DNA of 64,000 bases from contig NZ_JBFAPA010000020.1 in assembly GCF_040675465.1 (NCBI RefSeq), positions 1-64,000 of the forward strand, read 5' to 3'. This stretch comes from Kibdelosporangium sp040675465. Its GTDB lineage: Bacteria; Actinomycetota; Actinomycetes; Mycobacteriales; Pseudonocardiaceae. A program made the translations under genes and the position numbers. Positions within the stretch are counted from its first letter, which is position 1. Every line of letters begins with the position of its first letter. Under the pieces are notes generated by a model. That model did no database searches. It was not told the DNA's origin and saw only the letters and a list, made by a program, of their open reading frames with translations. Shown one piece after another: positions 34,174-42,562 of this stretch.

Positions 34174-36202
34174 GGGCGACGTGCAGGATCTTGGTGTTGC
34201 TGTTGTTTCCGGTGCTGTCCTTGTCGCCGTTGGATGTCGTCAGCCAGAGGCCGCCGTCGGGGCTGGGCTCCACTGTCCTCAAGCGACCGTAGGTGCCCTG
34301 GAAGTAGGCCACCGGGGTGTCCGTGGTGCTGCCGGTGATCTTCATGCGGTACAGGCGTTCGCCGCGCAGGCACGCCACGAACAGCGTGTCGTTGGCGATC
34401 CCGAGGCCGCCCGGCGAGCAGTTGGCGACGCTCCAGGTGCGGATCGGCTTGATGTACGCGGAGTTGCCGCAGTCGCCGGACGTGCCTTCGCACTTGGGCC
34501 AGCCGTAGTTGCCGCCCTTCTTGACCAGGTTCAGCTCGTCCATGATGGAGTTGCCGAGCTCGGCCTCCCAGAGCCGGCCCTGCGAGTCGAAGTACAGGCC
34601 TTCGATGTTGCGGTGGCCGTAGCTGAAGATGTACTTGCCGGGGAACGGGTTGTCCGACGGCACGGTGCCGTCCGGGTTGAGCCGCAGGATCTTTCCGTTC
34701 ATCGAGTTGAGATCCTGTGCGCGGTCACCGTTCTGGCCGTCGCCCACGCCGGCGTACAGCTTGCCGTCCGGGCCGAACCGCAGCCGGCCGCCGTTGTGGA
34801 ACTTGTTGCGCACGATCCCGGTCAGCAGCACCTGCTCGGTGCCCAGGGCGCCGTTCTCGTACTTGATCCGCACGATCCGGTTGTCGCTCGGGCTGGTGTG
34901 GTAGATGTACAACCAGTGGTCGGAGTTGAAGTTCGGCGAGACCTGCAGGCCGAGCAGACCGCCCTCACCGTCCGTTCCGGACACGTTGGGCACGGTGCCG
35001 ACCGTGGTCTTGGTGCCCGACGGGGTGACGCGGGTGATCTTGTGCGTGTCCCGCTCGTTGTACAGCGCGGAGCCGTCCGGCAGGAAGTCCAGACCCCAAG
35101 GCACGTCGGTGCTTGTGGTGATCTGCTTGACCTCACCGATGACGTCGCCGCCGGTCTTGGTCCGCGCGGTGATCGAATTGCTCGCGTCGGAAAGGTTTCC
35201 GGCGTCGTCGTAGGCCTTGACCGTGAAGCTGTAGTCGGTGTTGGCCTTCAGGCCGTCGATCGTGGCGGTGGTGGTCGTCGAGGAACCGACCTGCTGGCCG
35301 CTGGAGTACACGTAGTAGCCGACCACGCCGATGTTGTCGGTGGACGCGTTCCAGGACAACGTGACGCTGTTCGCGGTCGTCGCCGTGGCCTTCAGGTTGC
35401 CCGGCGCGCTCGGCGGAATGGGGTCGACCTCCTTCGGCGGCGTGTGCACCGCCACGGTCTCGCTCGCCTGCGAGACGTTGCCCGCCGCGTCACGCGCGTT
35501 GACGTAGAAGCCGTAGTCCTTGTTCGGCGTCAACCCGGTCAGCGTGGCGGATGTCCCACTCACCGACGTGACCAATTGGCCGTTGTTGTAGATGTCGTAG
35601 GCGACCACACCCACGTTGTCGGTCGAGGCGGTCCACGTGAGCTTCGCGCTCGTCGAGGTCACGTCGCTCGCCTTGAGGTTGGTGGGCGTCGTCGGCGGCT
35701 CGGACTCGCCACCGGACGTGCCGTACACCTGGAACTCCTGCAGCGAGTAGCCGTAGGCCGAACCAGTGCGGCACCGCACGGTCCCGTACACGCGCACATA
35801 CCGCGCGGCACCACCGATCGCGAGGTCGTCGACTCCACCATCGCCGGTGGTGGTGCTGTAGATGCTGTTCCAGGTGTTCGCGTCGTTCGACAACTCCACG
35901 CGGTAGGACTTCGCACACGACAGGTCCCACGTCAGCTTGACCGACGAGACCGTCGACGGCCCGCCCAGATCCACGTAGATCCACGCGGGGTCGATGTTCT
36001 TCTGACTGGCCCACCTCGTGGACGTGCTGCCGTCAACAGCGTTCTTGCCCGCATACGCGTCACCGCCGGTCGACGACACCTTCACGGGCTTGTTCTGCGA
36101 CAGAAGGACAGGCGCCGCACTGACAGCAGGAGCGACAGCCACAGCCATCGCCACGGCCACCAAGCCGGACGCGGCCATCCGCCATCGAGACAGGGGTACC
36201 AC
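34166..36202 (-). CDS. Secreted sugar dehydrogenase with discoidin and FN3 domains
   Basis: 678 aa. A signal peptide (about 1-29, cleavage near VSA-AP) is followed by an F5/8-type discoidin domain (about 35-165), two fibronectin type III domains (about 170-255 and 265-350) and a six-bladed propeller of the PQQ-dependent aldose sugar dehydrogenase (Asd/GDH-B-like) family. It carries VPWGLDFLPDG, GEGGLLGLQVSPNF, FGPDGKLYAGVGDG and YGHRNIEGL. Probably oxidises extracellular sugars while bound to polysaccharide through its discoidin domain. GTG start with a cggagga site. A LacI-type operator lies 61 bp upstream. Confidence 0.88.
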   Translation of the reverse strand: MVPLSRWRMAASGLVAVAMAVAVAPAVSAAPVLLSQNKPVKVSSTGGDAYAGKNAVDGSTSTRWASQKNIDPAWIYVDLGGPSTVSSVKLTWDLSCAKSYRVELSNDANTWNSIYSTTTGDGGVDDLAIGGAARYVRVYGTVRCRTGSAYGYSLQEFQVYGTSGGESEPPTTPTNLKASDVTSTSAKLTWTASTDNVGVVAYDIYNNGQLVTSVSGTSATLTGLTPNKDYGFYVNARDAAGNVSQASETVAVHTPPKEVDPIPPSAPGNLKATATTANSVTLSWNASTDNIGVVGYYVYSSGQQVGSSTTTTATIDGLKANTDYSFTVKAYDDAGNLSDASNSITARTKTGGDVIGEVKQITTSTDVPWGLDFLPDGSALYNERDTHKITRVTPSGTKTTVGTVPNVSGTDGEGGLLGLQVSPNFNSDHWLYIYHTSPSDNRIVRIKYENGALGTEQVLLTGIVRNKFHNGGRLRFGPDGKLYAGVGDGQNGDRAQDLNSMNGKILRLNPDGTVPSDNPFPGKYIFSYGHRNIEGLYFDSQGRLWEAELGNSIMDELNLVKKGGNYGWPKCEGTSGDCGNSAYIKPIRTWSVANCSPGGLGIANDTLFVACLRGERLYRMKITGSTTDTPVAYFQGTYGRLRTVEPSPDGGLWLTTSNGDKDSTGNNSNTKILHVALN

Positions 36203-36262
36203 AGGGTCCTCCGATGATCGTCATGGACTCAAAGGTGCCTGCGGCGGAAGAGGCTCGATCAA

Positions 36263-36276
36263 TGTAAACGTTTCCA
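36263..36276. promoter_or_regulatory. LacI-family operator
   Basis: TGTAAACGTTTCCA is a 14-bp palindrome with one mismatched pair and the central CG; it fits the LacI/GalR pattern TGnAAnCGnTTnCA. It sits upstream of the sugar dehydrogenase start, consistent with sugar-responsive repression. Confidence 0.65.
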
Positions 36277-36319
36277 GCAACCCCGTCCAGTACCCACCCC
36301 ATCGCCCACCGTGAACACC

Positions 36320-36922
36320 TCAGGTCCCGAGGTTCCCCACCACGAACTCCGCCGCCTTGACCGCCTTGCCACACCAGTCAGCGGCAACTCCGGTACTGAC
36401 AGCCCGGACCTCGATTCCCTGCTTGGGTCCGGTGGCGACGAAGACCTGGCAGTTGTAGACCGGCGGCTTCGAGTCGCCCTGCCGCTTCACCCCTGGGAAC
36501 CCACCGACGGTGATCGCCTCGAACACCACCCAGTAGGGCTTGTCGGCTTCGTCGTAGTAGAGCTGGAGCACATCCATCACCGTGTTGAAGCTGAGGTCGA
36601 ACGTCGTTTTGCCGCCATCCAACGACCACCGGCACAGATTTGTCGCGCGGAGAACCTGGTATGAGCTCAGTTCGAGGGAAGCGACCTGCTGCTGGGTCAG
36701 TGCGTCACACGCTTGGGTGGTGTATTTCCGCATATCGAGTGTCCGGGACGGTTTCGGCGCCACCGACGGCCTGGACTGCGAGCTGCTGCTGGTGGTGGAC
36801 GTTGCAGGCGTTGGGGGTGACGGCGTCGACTCGGCGCCTGTCGGCGGAGGAGGTGCCGGATCCTCCTGTTGCCCGCACGCCGCAACGAGCATCACCGCGG
36901 CAATGGCCCATCGCCTGATCAT
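36320..36922 (-). CDS. DUF3558-type lipoprotein
   Basis: 200 aa. The signal ends in lipobox LVAAC with Cys at about residue 16, then a Pro/Ser/Thr-rich spacer to about 60. A globular DUF3558-like domain follows, with conserved cysteines (TTQACDALT, NLCRWSL, VYNCQVF, DWCGKA) that probably form disulfides. DUF3558 lipoproteins are common in Pseudonocardiaceae next to ESX-type genes, as here: its ATG overlaps the previous stop (ATGA). Surface-attached; function unknown. Confidence 0.85.
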   Translation of the reverse strand: MIRRWAIAAVMLVAACGQQEDPAPPPPTGAESTPSPPTPATSTTSSSSQSRPSVAPKPSRTLDMRKYTTQACDALTQQQVASLELSSYQVLRATNLCRWSLDGGKTTFDLSFNTVMDVLQLYYDEADKPYWVVFEAITVGGFPGVKRQGDSKPPVYNCQVFVATGPKQGIEVRAVSTGVAADWCGKAVKAAEFVVGNLGT

Positions 36923-37893
36923 GACTCCCCTCCAGCGAGCCGCCTACCGATCAACCCAGCCGGGCGGCCGATCTGCTCGTTCTTGAGCTTCTCGCGTTCC
37001 TGTTCGACCTTGGGGCCGAAGGATGCCGGGTCCCGTTCCGTGCTGAAGAACCTGTCGTAGCTGAAGTCGGCTCCCTTGATGTCCATGCACAGCGGCAGGG
37101 GCTCGAGCAGCGGCACACGGACCTTGGCGAGTTCGCTTTCCTGGAGGGTGATCCACTTGGTGAGCTGGTTGAGGCCGTCCTCGAACGAGCCGCGCAGGTT
37201 GTTCCGTGTCTGCAGGTAACGCTGCACGACCTCCTTCGCCTCACTGCCTTCCATCACCGCCTGGTACGTCGCTGAACCGGCGCTGATGAAGCCGTCCAGG
37301 CCCCATTTGACGACTTCGCCCGCACTCTCGAACCGCGTGAACCCGGCGATGCACGCCTTGGCCACCTCGCCGAGGATGCTGACGAGCGCCTTGTTCTCCC
37401 GATCGGTCTGTTCCTTCATCTCCTTCTCGCAGGCAGCGATGGTCGCGTTCGCGATGTCGTGGTAGCTGCGGCGGGCATTCACCGCCAGTGCGTAGAGCGT
37501 GCCCATGCAGTGGGCCGCGAAGCCGATCTGGTTGTCCTGCTGCTGCATGAACGTCTCGATGTAGGACATCTGATGGCCGAACGCCAACGCGGCCTCGCCG
37601 TTCCAGTTCGCCTGCAGCCTGATGCCGGCTTCGTCCAGCAGGGCCTTGGCGACGGCGTCCTCGCCGGTCTGGGACGCGGCCCGCTGCATGCGTTCGAACT
37701 CGTCGATGATCTTCTGCGGGTCGAGGCTCATGAAGTCCTCGGCGTCCAAGCGGACCGACTCGACGACCGCGTTCACGTTCGTACCGGCGCTGACCCAGAC
37801 ACCCGCATCGGTGTACATATCGGCGATCTTGTTGCCCAGTTCCTGGGCCACGTCGTAGAGCTCGGCGTCTGTCTTCCAATCAGCCATTGTCAC
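36919..37893 (-). CDS. ESX/WXG-type secreted protein candidate
   Basis: 324 aa, entirely soluble and helix-rich. A WXG turn is visible in NWNGEAALAFGHQM (about 95-108), between two long helices as in WXG100 proteins. The remainder has further helices and a unique C-terminus. It could start at GTG 37893 (overlapping the upstream stop by GTGA) or ATG 37887; MADWKTDAELYD is the likelier beginning. No signal peptide; type VII secretion is inferred from fold and context only. Middle gene of a coupled trio. Confidence 0.7.
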   Translation of the reverse strand: MTMADWKTDAELYDVAQELGNKIADMYTDAGVWVSAGTNVNAVVESVRLDAEDFMSLDPQKIIDEFERMQRAASQTGEDAVAKALLDEAGIRLQANWNGEAALAFGHQMSYIETFMQQQDNQIGFAAHCMGTLYALAVNARRSYHDIANATIAACEKEMKEQTDRENKALVSILGEVAKACIAGFTRFESAGEVVKWGLDGFISAGSATYQAVMEGSEAKEVVQRYLQTRNNLRGSFEDGLNQLTKWITLQESELAKVRVPLLEPLPLCMDIKGADFSYDRFFSTERDPASFGPKVEQEREKLKNEQIGRPAGLIGRRLAGGES

Positions 37894-38186
37894 GCCTGCC
37901 CATCTGCGTGCCAGTAGGCGGCCACGATCGCGCGAAGCGCCGTTGCGGTGGCGTCGACGCGATCGCAGCCCACTCGTTGGCGATTGCCGAGGGTGTCCGT
38001 GAAATGCGCATACGCGTTCTGCACCACGTCGACGGCCGAATAGTGGCCGGGCCCGCCCAGTCCTTCGTGTGTCAGAAGGACGGTGGCCGGCCCGCGCAAT
38101 GCGTTCGCGACCGACGGCAGGTTCTGCGTCGCGATCTTCTCCAACTCGGTCAGTTCGACCGCGAACTCGTTCATTGGTTCGGGCAT
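37890..38186 (-). CDS. Small ESX-associated protein
   Basis: 98 aa, helical, no signal peptide, no WXG motif recognised. Size, polarity (NEFAVELTELEKIATQNLP) and coupling to a WXG-bearing protein and a DUF3558 lipoprotein fit the small partner proteins found at ESX-like loci of Pseudonocardiaceae. Its stop overlaps the next GTG (GTGA). Function unknown. Confidence 0.6.
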   Translation of the reverse strand: MPEPMNEFAVELTELEKIATQNLPSVANALRGPATVLLTHEGLGGPGHYSAVDVVQNAYAHFTDTLGNRQRVGCDRVDATATALRAIVAAYWHADGQA

Positions 38187-38333
38187 GTCACCAAGCTCCC
38201 CACTCGGTTCGTTGCGTTCGACCGGTCTGACGGTAACGAACCGTACCCAGTTCCGTGCGGAGCGTCACAGGGTGGCGAATGGAGCGGGGAGAAGGGCACA
38301 ACCGTCGGACGGCTACTCCACGTTATCGGTTCC

Positions 38334-38504
38334 TCACGATCGGGCGATCATGCCTCGGATGGCCCACAGGGCGCCGAGGACGAGGGCGCCCGCGATGGCG
38401 ACGGTCGTCAAAGCGGACGACTCGAGGGCGCCGAGGATGCCGATGGTGATGCCGTACGCCAGGGAGAGGGTGACGAGGATCTGCGCGGAGGTCTTGGGGC
38501 TCAT
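38334..38504 (-). CDS. Small membrane protein divergent from a two-component system
   Basis: 56 aa with two hydrophobic helices (ILVTLSLAYGITIGILGAL and LTTVAIAGALVLGALWAI). Start ATG 38504; no clear ribosome site. The frame is open upstream into the divergent kinase gene, but only as antisense. It lies 85 bp from the kinase start, so the kinase-regulator pair may control it. Confidence 0.6.
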   Translation of the reverse strand: MSPKTSAQILVTLSLAYGITIGILGALESSALTTVAIAGALVLGALWAIRGMIARS

Positions 38505-38589
38505 AACCGGGAGGGTGCCGTCCGGCAAAGCACGCCGCGTCAACCGATCGCCCGATGCGCGAACCGGAACCGCCCTGGAGGATGCGCGC

Positions 38590-39597
38590 ATGGATGAGTG
38601 GCGCAGCGTCAGGGGCTGGCATGTGGTGTTCGCCTTGCTGGCTGTCACCACGGCGGCCTCGCTGATCCCGGACTGGACCTCGATGGCGATTCTGGCGGCG
38701 CTTTGTGCCTGGTATGTCGCGACTGGTGTGAGGGCGATGCGCAACGAACGCGGCCTGCTCTACATCCTCGGCGCGGCCCCGCTCACCGTCGTCCTGTATG
38801 GGTTGAACCCGATCGGCTCGATCATGCTGTTCGCGCTGTACCCGCAGATGTGGGCGCTGTTGCCCACCAGGCAAGCGATTGCGGGCACGGCGGTGGTCAT
38901 CGCCGTGATCACGACGCTGGGGACGGGCGGCACGGGGTTCGGGCTGGTGTTCGGCGGCGTGACGCTCGTGGTGTCGCTCGCGCTGGGGTTGTGGATCACC
39001 AGGATCATCGAGCAGAGCCGCAACCGCGCGGCGCTTGTCATCAAGGAACGCCAGCGCCTCGCCCGCGAGATCCACGACACCCTCGCCCAGGGGTTCGCCG
39101 CGATGCTCCTGCAGCTCGAGGCCATCGAGGCCGAGATCGGCGCGAACGAGCACATCACCAAGGCCCGCCGGGTCGCCAAGGACAACCTCGCCGAGGCCCG
39201 CGCCCTGGTCGACGCCCTCGCCCCGCCCGATCTCCGCGCCTGCTCCCTCCCGGACGCGCTGAAACGCCTGGCCATTGCGGAAAACGCGTGTTTCGCGCTG
39301 ACCGGCCGCCCGAAGGCCTTGCCCGCCACGCAAGAGGTGATGCTGCTCCGCGCGGTCCAGGAAGCCCTCGCGAACGTCGGCAAACACGCCCGGGCCAACA
39401 GAACCGAGGTGAAGCTGCACTACGGCGACACCGTCCACCTGCAGGTCACCGACGACGGTGTCGGCTTCGACCCGGTGCGGGCAAAAGGCTTCGGCCTCAC
39501 GGCAATGCGTTCGCGAGCACAGGAAACCGGTGCCCTGCTGACGATCGACTCGACGCCCGGCAGCGGAACCAAGCTGAGCCTGGAGATCCCGGCATGA
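38590..39597 (+). CDS. Sensor histidine kinase (NarL-partner type)
   Basis: 335 aa. Four to five N-terminal transmembrane helices (about 10-140) with little extracellular sequence suggest a membrane-sensing kinase. HisKA_3 has the phospho-acceptor motif EIHDTLAQGFA (His162), and the HATPase has VQEALANVGKHA, DDGVGFD and GFGLTAMRSRA. ATG 38590 has ggagg 8 nt upstream. Coupled to the response regulator gene (ATGA). Confidence 0.93.
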   Translation: MDEWRSVRGWHVVFALLAVTTAASLIPDWTSMAILAALCAWYVATGVRAMRNERGLLYILGAAPLTVVLYGLNPIGSIMLFALYPQMWALLPTRQAIAGTAVVIAVITTLGTGGTGFGLVFGGVTLVVSLALGLWITRIIEQSRNRAALVIKERQRLAREIHDTLAQGFAAMLLQLEAIEAEIGANEHITKARRVAKDNLAEARALVDALAPPDLRACSLPDALKRLAIAENACFALTGRPKALPATQEVMLLRAVQEALANVGKHARANRTEVKLHYGDTVHLQVTDDGVGFDPVRAKGFGLTAMRSRAQETGALLTIDSTPGSGTKLSLEIPA

Positions 39598-40208
39598 CCA
39601 GAGTCCTGCTCGTCGACGACCACACCGTGGTCCGCGACGGCCTGAGAACCGTGTTGCGGACCGATCCCACCATCGAGGTCGTCGGCGAATGCGCGACCGG
39701 CGTCGAGGCGGTGAACACCGCCGCCCGCCTGCGCCCGGATGTGATCCTGATGGACCTCCGCCTGCCGGTGATGGACGGCGTCACGGCGACGCGCAAGATC
39801 GTCGCCCAAGGCACCGGCAAGGTCCTCGTTCTCACGACGTATGACACGGACGGTGACATCCTGCGGGCCGTCGAAGCGGGTGCGACCGGGTACCTGCTGA
39901 AGGACGTGTCGCGGCAGGACCTCATCCGCGCCGTGCACACCGCGGCCAAAGGCGAGACCGTCCTCGCACCCGCCGTCGCCGCCCGGCTCACCCACCGGAA
40001 ACCGCCGTTGACCTCGCGGGAGACCGAGATCCTCAAGTGCCTGGCCGCGGGCTGGTCGAACCCGAGGATCGCGCGCGAACTGTTCATCACGGAAGCAACG
40101 GTCAAAACGCACCTGCTGCGGATCTTCGACAAACTGGAGGTCCGCAACCGGACCACCGCGGTCACCGCCGCGATCGCGCGGGGAATCCTGCCGTCGCCTG
40201 GGGAGTGA
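39594..40208 (+). CDS. NarL/LuxR-family response regulator
   Basis: 204 aa. The receiver has VLLVDDH, phospho-acceptor Asp54 in LMDLRLP, the switch Thr in LTTYD and Lys in LLKDVS. The C-terminal LuxR HTH (about 138-200) reads LTSRETEILKCLAAGWSN...ATVKTHLLRIFDKL. Overlaps the kinase stop by 4 nt. Likely targets are local (small membrane gene, or itself), but no operator was identified. Confidence 0.94.
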   Translation: MTRVLLVDDHTVVRDGLRTVLRTDPTIEVVGECATGVEAVNTAARLRPDVILMDLRLPVMDGVTATRKIVAQGTGKVLVLTTYDTDGDILRAVEAGATGYLLKDVSRQDLIRAVHTAAKGETVLAPAVAARLTHRKPPLTSRETEILKCLAAGWSNPRIARELFITEATVKTHLLRIFDKLEVRNRTTAVTAAIARGILPSPGE

Positions 40209-40236
40209 TGCGGTATGGCGAATACACTCGGGTGCG

Positions 40237-41418
40237 ATGACTTATCTAGACCACGCGGCGACCACGCCGATGCTGCCGGAGGCAGTCGCGGCGATGACGG
40301 AGGCGATGTCCATCCCGGGCAACGCCTCGTCGCTGCACTCGTCGGGCCGCCGGGCCCGCCGGGTCGCCGAGGAGGCGCGTGAGTCCATCGCCGAGGCCGT
40401 CGGCGCCCGCCCGTCCGAGGTCATTTTCACTGGTGGGGGCACGGAAAGCGACAACCTCGCGGTCAAGGGCATCTACTGGGCGCGGCGCACCGAGACGCGC
40501 CGCCGGCTGATCGTCTCGTCGGTCGAGCACCACGCCGTGCTGGACGCCGCGGAGTGGCTGGAGCGGCACGACGGCGCCGAGATCACCTGGCTGCCGGTCG
40601 ACCGCGAAGGCCGCGTCGACCCCGCGGCGCTGGAAGCCGAGCTGGGCGACGATGTGGCGTTGGTCACCACGATGTGGGCGAACAACGAGGTCGGCACCAT
40701 CAACCCGGTCCGCGAGCTGGCGGCGCTGTGCGCGGAGCGCGGGATCCCGTTCCACACCGACGCGGTGCAGGCGGCCGGGTCCGTGCCAGTCCACTTTGGT
40801 GAGTCCGGGGCGAACGCGCTGACCATGAGCGGGCACAAGATCGGCGGCCCGATCGGCGTCGGCCTGCTGCTGCTCGGGCGGGACGTGCCGTGCGCGCCAT
40901 TGCTCCACGGCGGTGGCCAGGAACGCGATGTCCGTTCGGGAACCGTTGACGTCCCTGCGATTCACGCGTTCGCGACAGCCGTCCGTGCTGTCTCGCGAGA
41001 CCTTGACGAGCGCAGGGCCCGGATCGGCAAACTGCGCGACTCCCTGGTCGCCAAGGTGCGGGCGGCCGTGCCGGACGCGATCCTGAACGGCTCGCCCGGG
41101 CTGGCCGGGCACGCGCACTTCACGTTCCCCGGCTGCGCGGGGGACAGCCTGCTGATGTTGCTGGACGCCAAGGGAATCGAGTGTTCGACCGGCTCGGCGT
41201 GCACCGCCGGGGTGGCCCAGCCGAGCCACGTGCTGCTGGCGATGGGCATGGACTCCGCGGCCGCGCGCGGCTCGTTGCGGTTCTCCCTCGGGCATACGTC
41301 CACCCAGGATGATGTTGACGCTTTGGCGGCCGCCATCGGGCCGGCCGTGGAACGTGCGCGCAACGCCGGCCTGTCCGGTATGCGCCGGTCCGCCGCAGCG
41401 GCTGCGAAGGAGGTGTGA
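40237..41418 (+). CDS. Cysteine desulfurase
   Basis: 393 aa, class V aminotransferase fold. The PLP Lys201 is in MSGHKIGGPIG, and the persulfide-forming Cys322 in ECSTGSACTAG, the long-loop (IscS/NifS) type. It provides sulfur to MnmA, encoded next, for tRNA 2-thiouridine, and possibly to Fe-S assembly; Rv3025c is the mycobacterial counterpart. A TACACT -10 lies only about 10 bp before the ATG, so the mRNA may be nearly leaderless. Codons 3-4 (TAT CTA) are atypical and form a DasR-like half palindrome. Confidence 0.95.
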   Translation: MTYLDHAATTPMLPEAVAAMTEAMSIPGNASSLHSSGRRARRVAEEARESIAEAVGARPSEVIFTGGGTESDNLAVKGIYWARRTETRRRLIVSSVEHHAVLDAAEWLERHDGAEITWLPVDREGRVDPAALEAELGDDVALVTTMWANNEVGTINPVRELAALCAERGIPFHTDAVQAAGSVPVHFGESGANALTMSGHKIGGPIGVGLLLLGRDVPCAPLLHGGGQERDVRSGTVDVPAIHAFATAVRAVSRDLDERRARIGKLRDSLVAKVRAAVPDAILNGSPGLAGHAHFTFPGCAGDSLLMLLDAKGIECSTGSACTAGVAQPSHVLLAMGMDSAAARGSLRFSLGHTSTQDDVDALAAAIGPAVERARNAGLSGMRRSAAAAAKEV

Positions 41419-41420
41419 GC

Positions 41421-42503
41421 ATGCGCGTGCTCGCCGCGATGAGTGGTGGTGTCGACTCGGCCGTGGCCGCGGCCAGGGCGGTCGCCGCCGGACATGACGT
41501 GACCGGGGTGCACCTAGCGCTGTCGGCAAAGCCCGGCACGCTGCGCACCGGCGCCCGGGGCTGCTGCACGATCGAGGACTCGCACGACGCCCGGCGCGCC
41601 GCCGACGTGCTCGGCATCCCGTTCTACATCTGGGACTTCGCCGAGCGGTTCACCGAGGACGTGATCGAGGACTTCGTCGAGGAGTACGCGGCAGGCCGCA
41701 CCCCCAACCCCTGCCTGCGCTGCAACGAGCGGATCAAGTTCGAGGCGTTGCTGGACAAGGCGATCGCGCTCGGCTTCGACGCGGTCTGCACCGGGCACTA
41801 CGCGCGGCTGTCCGTTGTGGACGGCAAACCGGAGCTGAGGCGCAGCGCGGACATCGACAAGGACCAGTCCTATGTGCTCGCCTCGCTGCGCGACGACCAG
41901 CTGCGGCACGCCATGTTCCCGCTCGGCGACTCGACCAAGCCGGAAGTTCGCGCGGAGGCGGCGGAGCGCGGTCTGTCGGTGGCGGAAAAGCCGGACAGCC
42001 ACGACATCTGCTTCATCCCGGATGGCGACACCCAGGCGTTCCTGACCAGGAAGCTCGGCGAGCGGCCGGGCATGCTCGTCGACGACGAAACCGGTGCGGT
42101 GCTTGGCATGCACACCGGCGTGCACGGGTTCACCGTGGGACAGCGCAAGGGCCTGGGCATCGACGCGCCCGCTGCGGACGGCCGTCCGCGGTATGTGCTG
42201 TCGCTGGAGCCGGTGTCCGGCAACGTCCGCGTCGGGACGGCGGAACGCCTCGCGGTGCGGGAGATCGTCGGTGAGCGGCCGGTGTGGCCTTCGGGGGCGC
42301 CGCTGGACGGGCTGACCGAGTGCGTTGTGCAGGTTCGCGCGCACGGTGGCACGGCGTCCGCTGTCGCGTCCGTTGAGGACGGTGGCTCGCTCGTGATCCG
42401 GCTGGCCGAGCCGTTGCGCGGGGTCGCGCCCGGTCAGGCTGCCGTGCTGTACCAGGGAGATCTGGTGCTGGGCAGCGCCACCATCACGTCCACAAGGGAC
42501 TGA
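41421..42503 (+). CDS. mnmA: tRNA-specific 2-thiouridylase
   Basis: 360 aa. ATP-PPase motif SGGVDS (8-13), catalytic Cys98 in NPCLRCN, second catalytic Cys197 in SHDICFIPDG, and the C-terminal beta-barrel are all present. Thiolates U34 of tRNA(Lys/Glu/Gln). ATG 41421 is placed 7 nt after aaggagg; an upstream GTG at 41415 also overlaps the desulfurase stop but is too close to the ribosome site. Operon with the desulfurase gene, the usual sulfur-relay arrangement. A strong terminator follows. Confidence 0.96.
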   Translation: MRVLAAMSGGVDSAVAAARAVAAGHDVTGVHLALSAKPGTLRTGARGCCTIEDSHDARRAADVLGIPFYIWDFAERFTEDVIEDFVEEYAAGRTPNPCLRCNERIKFEALLDKAIALGFDAVCTGHYARLSVVDGKPELRRSADIDKDQSYVLASLRDDQLRHAMFPLGDSTKPEVRAEAAERGLSVAEKPDSHDICFIPDGDTQAFLTRKLGERPGMLVDDETGAVLGMHTGVHGFTVGQRKGLGIDAPAADGRPRYVLSLEPVSGNVRVGTAERLAVREIVGERPVWPSGAPLDGLTECVVQVRAHGGTASAVASVEDGGSLVIRLAEPLRGVAPGQAAVLYQGDLVLGSATITSTRD

Positions 42504-42505
42504 AA

Positions 42506-42551
42506 GCCCTCGCGAGCGGCACACGTCGGGGTCAGCGGCGCTCGCGAGGGC
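42506..42551. terminator. Bidirectional hairpin terminator
   Basis: A perfect 13-bp stem (gccctcgcgagcg / cgctcgcgagggc) with a 20-nt loop between convergent mnmA and the oxidoreductase gene. Confidence 0.85.
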
Positions 42552-42562
42552 GGTCTGTGTGA

